A DNA stretch of 64,000 bases, from positions 1 through 64,000 of the forward strand of contig WNNJ02002227.1 of assembly GCA_012934845.2 (NCBI GenBank). The letters are read 5' to 3'. The position numbers were made by a program, and so were the translations under genes. Every line of letters starts with the position of its first letter. Positions within the stretch are counted from its first letter, which is position 1. Shown here one piece after another: positions 54,720 to 64,000 of this stretch. The DNA is from Pomphorhynchus laevis. Its lineage: Eukaryota; Acanthocephala; Palaeacanthocephala; Echinorhynchida; Pomphorhynchidae. The notes beneath the pieces are model-generated. The model searched no databases and was not told where the DNA came from. It saw only the letters and a list, made by a program, of their open reading frames with translations.

Positions 54720-56150
54720 TCCCAAAGGGGCCGATCGGTATTTGGCGTTTGCTTTTATTGCACAATACCCACATTATAAAACCACATATAGTCTTATTTA
54801 AAAGTAAATTTAAATTAAATATTAACAAAAATCTAATTTTTATTCAAAAAATTTATTATATATATCAAATATGAAATATCACATTTTGAAATATGTGATA
54901 TTTCAAAATGTATGCTTTCCTAAATATGTAATAAAAATTGTAACGATATAAGAATAAGATGTATAAATTTTAGCATAATGTCTTCGAGAATTTTTTAATC
55001 ATATAACTGTAATCGTGATTAATAATGATTGATTAATACGATTGATTTTTACGATTCAAATAATTAATTATTTGTCTAAAAAATTAATTATTATCTTTTA
55101 TGATAAATTAGATAACAACTTACTTATCTCGTAAGTTCTATTGGCTGGCTAATGTTTTCTTGATATGGAAACATTATAAATATTACATTTATAAATATCT
55201 ACACGATATATGTAGCTTAATTGCTACATATATTTGTGTTTTTATCATTTTATTATTTTTATTTTAGCGTAGACATGGCTAAATAATAACTGAGGTTTGG
55301 ATGTATCTCGTAGGTTTCTAATGTTTCCATGATTTAGTAACATTTTGTATTGCTTTCGACTATACTTTATTGCTATAGAACACACTAAAACACATTTACT
55401 ATGCTCTCTAGCTATTAAATAAATAAAAATGTGTTTTATTGCTTATTCCAGGGTATAAATTAATCACTGTAATCGTGATTAATAATCGTGATGTTTTCCA
55501 AACGAATAAGATAAAAAATATTTTGAAAAAAAAATAAAATATTTTACTATTTTATATTAAAATATATTTTTAATATAAAAAATATAATATAATATTATAT
55601 TTTATAATATTTTAAAATATTTTGTGTATACGGCATAACTAAAAACTTAGATAAATTTATTTTATTTTTTTTTCGGAAAAATAAAATATATCTTTTGTGT
55701 CAATAGAAAGAATTTTTTTGACAAGCCAAAATGCATTTTATTCAACTGTGAATGTGTAAATAAAATTGTACAATTTATTAGTAAATGAAATTAGATTTTT
55801 TTTATCAAAAAATACTTTCTTCGCTGCGAATTACACAATCAACTATTGTTGTTAACTTTGTCAATAATAACGTATATATACGTTATTAAGACCTAATTTA
55901 GTCTACAATGTTAACTTTATTAATTAAAAACCTTATTTCGTCAAGGTTAATTTTTGAATAATACAAGCTTTTATCGTAGTTTTCGCTATAACACAATTTC
56001 TGCGTAAAATACGAAAGATTTTGCGAAGGACATTTACACACTCCTACAAATGAATTAAAAACCTTAAAATTGTGTTCTGTTTGTAAGAACAAAATAACAG
56101 CATGAACAAAAGCATAAAAACTGTAATTCGCATTTGATATTAATAGCTAT
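54720..56150. other. Intergenic between the two Gly/Cys genes
   Basis: AT-rich DNA with two occurrences of CTGTAATCGTGATTAATAAT (near 55,005 and 55,470) and a short perfect palindrome AACGTATATATACGTT (near 55,868). No gene is recognised. Confidence 0.45.
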
Positions 56151-56154
56151 TAAA

Positions 56155-56295
56155 ATGGGTTGCGGTCAAAGCTCATGTTGTTATTACAAACAAGCGTATG
56201 TGTGCGGTGGCGGATGTGGTGGAGGATGTGGTTGCATGCAGACTGCATTCATTCCGTGTTGCCGGAGACACACATGTGGAGGCGGAGGATGCTAA
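56155..56295 (+). CDS. Second small Gly/Cys-rich protein with myristoylation/palmitoylation motif
   Basis: The 46-residue protein starts MGCGQSSCCYYKQ. Gly2, Cys3 and Ser6 match the dual myristoylation-palmitoylation signal seen in Src-family kinases and other membrane-anchored proteins. The core is CGGGCGGGCGCMQ and the end is AFIPCCRRHTCGGGGC. Fourteen of 46 residues are Gly and 12 are Cys. It is a single exon and is too short for most gene callers. It is a paralog of the gene 2.5 kb upstream in the same orientation. AT-rich DNA flanks it, so the G/C-rich codons suggest selection on the protein. Confidence 0.7.
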   Translation: MGCGQSSCCYYKQAYVCGGGCGGGCGCMQTAFIPCCRRHTCGGGGC

Positions 56296-56299
56296 TAAA

Positions 56300-57140
56300 A
56301 ATGACATTATAACGATTCTCAACAGCCAGCGATGAATTTCAACGAGCATTTTTATATGCATTACTATTTAAGTTGATTATGTATGACAAGATATTTAAAA
56401 AATATTTTATCTTTTTTCGTAAAAAAAGCTAATATTTTATTAACTAATAATATTGTTTATAATCTATAGCTATACTTATTTAAGCATTTAATATTACTGC
56501 GGAATTAATATATAATATTAATATTAAAAAATAACATAATTAAAAATATATTGTAATATAAAATTACATATTATATTATTTAGAATAACATTTTTATAAT
56601 TAATATTATAATATAATATCTAATATATAATATCAGTAATATAAGATAATATCATAATATTTAATATTACTGCATAAATATTTTTCTATAGTATATTTCT
56701 TTATTTAAAATAAAAATTCCAATGATTTTAATCATTTCTTTGTACATTAATACACAATATTAATATTTTAATAATATTAATATTGTAATAATATTAATTT
56801 CACGAAAAAGCATGCAAATGTTTAATATTAAAATTTAGAATAAATTTTATTTTGAAACAAAATTAATTTTGAAATAAATTTTTTAATAAGTTAAAAACAA
56901 AATTAATAAATTTAAAAATAAATTGATCTCAAGATAAATTTTATAAAAATATAATATAATACTTTAAATCATTGAATACTGTGTAAAATTTGCCAAATTG
57001 ATCATCTACAAATAATTAAAAATGACATAGCTAGAATTTACATGATTATTTGACACATTTAAAATTTTTATATAATATTTTTTAAATAATATTTTTTTAT
57101 ATTTATAATATGTAAATATATAGATAATATATAATACATC
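56300..57140. other. Extremely AT-rich intergenic DNA
   Basis: Runs of AATATTA- and AATAAATTTT-type sequence with no recognisable feature. Confidence 0.5.
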
Positions 57141-57144
57141 AAGG

Positions 57145-57660
57145 AAGCGCACACGCTCTCGATTGCCGACGGTCAAAGGTGCGCTTTCTCCGTCACTCAG
57201 CTGTCAACAAACTAGTGAGAAAGGCGCTTCAAGCTTCTGGCAATTCGTCTAGACTCGAACCATTTGGTCTGTCGCGGAACGGTGACAAGAGGCCAGATGG
57301 GGCCACGTTGACACCGTAGGACGAGGGTCGAATTCTGGTGTGAGACTTTACCTGCCTCAACACCTTCGATGGTAGCTATGAGTCACACACAGTATTCACG
57401 GCCGGAGCAGTCTCACGATGCTCCAAAGAAAAGCTCAAAATACAGTTACCAGGACAAGCGCCAATACGAATTTACTTCTATTGCAGTCGAATCCCTTGGC
57501 GCCTACGGTCCATCCGCAATGAAGTTCCTGGACTCTCTTGGAGCGAGGCTATCTTGAAATACGGGGGAAAAACGTGCCAGTACAAGGCTAATGCTGCGCC
57601 TTAGCACTGCCATACAACGGGGTAATGCGCCATGCTTCAAGGAATCAATTTAAGAATCGG
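57145..57660 (+). mobile_element. LINE 3' fragment with restriction-like nuclease domain
   Basis: Frames in order give LVRKALQASGNSSRLEPFGL, RNGDKRPDGATLTP, GRILV followed by DFTCLNTF, and a final QYEFTSIAVESLGAYGPSAM with FLDSLGARLS (57,369-57,557). The RPDG...(W)DxTC pattern is the nuclease-like C terminus of a LINE group with PD-(D/E)xK-type domains. One or two frameshifts and stops are present, and everything upstream is missing. The segment is much more GC-rich than its surroundings. It belongs to a different family from the 26-kb LINE but has a similar final motif (GPSA). Confidence 0.7.
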
Positions 57661-57899
57661 CGTTCGAACTTTTCGTTTAACATGGTCACCTTTGTTTTTG
57701 ATTTAATATTGACTTATTTTCTTTTTATATAAATATATATTATTAGTAATAAATATATATTACTTTAAATATAAGATTTAAAATGTTCTACGAACTCAAC
57801 TCAATGGTTTAGAAAATCCGAAAAAGATTAGGTTGGCCTATCTTGTTATCTTTCTTTTGTCGATTAATTGTGATTATAGATATACAGAGGTATTTTCGT

Positions 57900-58060
57900 A
57901 TCTAATAATGTGATAGCCTTGTCGGTTAAGCGTTTCGCCACCGATCTAAATTACATAGGTTCATAACTGTGAAACTAAGATTCAAAAGGAAACAAAACCT
58001 TAGCAACCTTCTGTTGAACCTGGGTAAACTATACCACGGGGTAGCGGACGAATAAATTCC
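57900..58060 (+). repeat. Possible tRNA-like SINE remnant
   Basis: GATAGCCTTGTCGGTTAAGC resembles an A box. GGTTCATAAC, 45 bp downstream, resembles a degraded B box. A GC-richer stretch follows. No second copy is seen in the window. Confidence 0.3.
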
Positions 58061-58941
58061 AAAATGTGCGGTTAAAGGCTGACATTTGTGAGTATAGGCA
58101 TATGTAGTTATATGCAATGAAGGAATGATAGCAAATATGGTTCTACTGCGAAACCTAAAACATAGTGCTCAACTTGTTTTTCTAAAAAAATTCTAAATTT
58201 TATACAAATAATATAAAAATAATAATATAATAAAAATAATTTTTATGCGGTTTTGCTAAAAATATAAACATTTATGCATTTTCTTATTAAATACAAATTA
58301 ACGTATTGAATTAAAAATGGGAATATTATACCTGTATCATTCATGTTTAGCCTTTCGAAAACCCTGATTTTAATATGTTATTAAAAATCGATATATTTTA
58401 TTACCGTGTCACACTCTAAGCGCCCTAGGATGATAATGGTGGGATTGTCATAAAGTCAAGTACCGAGCCTTGTGCATTTCAAATTTTATACAATTAAATA
58501 TTATGCATTTTCATATGTTGTTAGTTAATGATATTTTATTTTTCATATGTTAATAATGATATTGGCCCACTATTTAAAAATTTACATATTGTAATTGTGC
58601 GGTAAAATATAAAAAAGTATTCTTCAACGAAAAATCACTAAACACGCGATCAAATGCTCACAGTTGCTATTACAAATTGAAATGGTTTCAGTTTCAGTTG
58701 ATGTATTGAGGTCAATTGCATATTAATTATTCAGCCATTGCAGTGATTTTAATATGATTATTTACATAAAATTTCATCTGATTTAAAAATTTTAAAAATA
58801 AAAAGTTAAATCACGTGTTTTTTATCTTAAAATAGGAACATTCGCAAGCAACTATTATCCGTTAAAATGCCTAAAATATTTGTTTCAACTAAAATCAAGA
58901 TCAAAAATTAAGAAATAACTAAAACAGTGATAATCGCTTGA

Positions 58942-63782
<4,841 letters not shown>

Positions 63783-64000
63783 CTAAATTTGTACGTATTT
63801 ATTATTGGTAAGCATTTAATCAATTTGCTGAACGTCGAAACACAATTGATAATTTAATCAGAGAAATAGTAAAACACATTAGCAACAAATACAAAAGTAA
63901 AAGTCAGTTTATCGATTGAATGGCAGTTGAAGACATGAGGAAATAATATATATGTTACATAAGACCACTTAGCGTAAATTTTATTTAATTAAATTCATTT
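63783..64000. other. Intron of GPI running off the window
   Basis: AT-rich with no exon visible. The next GPI exon upstream, which should end with the G of a Gly codon, must lie beyond position 64,000. Confidence 0.6.

Noticed and set aside
57369-57557. Stand-alone small host gene
   Set aside because: The sequence is the C-terminal end of a LINE protein, and upstream frames carry the matching nuclease-like motif.

Overview
The window is AT-rich (about three quarters A+T by eye), intron-containing nuclear DNA from an invertebrate animal. Two host genes are recognisable beyond doubt. One is the spliceosome-associated kinase PRP4 (Prp4k/PRPF4B) on the + strand, whose kinase domain is spread over exons from 13.7 to 29.2 kb, with Arg/Ser-rich exons upstream. 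The other is glucose-6-phosphate isomerase (GPI) on the - strand, with eight 3' exons between 58.9 and 63.8 kb and the 5' end outside the window. Introns fall into two classes: very short ones (44-63 nt) and multi-kilobase ones filled with transposon debris. The short introns recall nematodes and some other small invertebrates, but I cannot name the phylum.

Other likely genes are small or unfamiliar. A two-exon gene at 39.2-40.1 kb encodes a 280-residue Lys/Arg/Ser-rich protein with many S-P-K/R-type motifs and one C-terminal membrane segment, as expected for a nuclear-membrane chromatin tether. Two related Gly/Cys-rich proteins of 66 and 46 residues (53.6 and 56.2 kb) both begin with an N-myristoylation motif and end in a similar motif.

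Most of the rest is mobile DNA. At 0.2-4.7 kb there is a nearly whole Jockey/CR1-group LINE (- strand). Two copies of a CR1/L2-type LINE lie at 8.7-12.2 kb (decayed, with an internal deletion in the reverse transcriptase) and 43.2-44.9 kb (5'-truncated, better preserved). Inside PRP4 introns are a degenerate LINE (18.9-20.6 kb), a LINE with a Cys cluster and a C-terminal nuclease-like domain (26.0-27.8 kb), a Penelope-like reverse transcriptase fragment (23.2-23.9 kb) and a tRNA-derived SINE (28.6 kb). Just beyond PRP4 lie head-to-tail pieces of a Penelope-like element of the permuted (Naiad-like) type (29.4-31.7 kb). Later come another LINE 3' end (57.2 kb), a broken LTR-retrotransposon Gag fossil (42.6-43.1 kb), a 213-bp satellite array of nine units (45.7-47.6 kb), several large foldback repeats (49.5-52.5 and 62 kb), and a clustered AT-rich repeat family (35.6-42.4 kb).

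The most interesting signal is an RNA-like motif shared by otherwise different repeats (about 20-80, 28.71-28.77, 49.65-49.70, 50.15-50.20, 62.7-62.8 and 63.0 kb). Hammerhead core boxes CGAAAC and CTGATGAG occur in permuted order, enclosed by two interleaved stems in an a-b-a'-b' pseudoknot arrangement. The stem sequences differ between copies while pairing is kept. Canonical-order hammerhead-like cores also occur near 52.2 and 59.5 kb.
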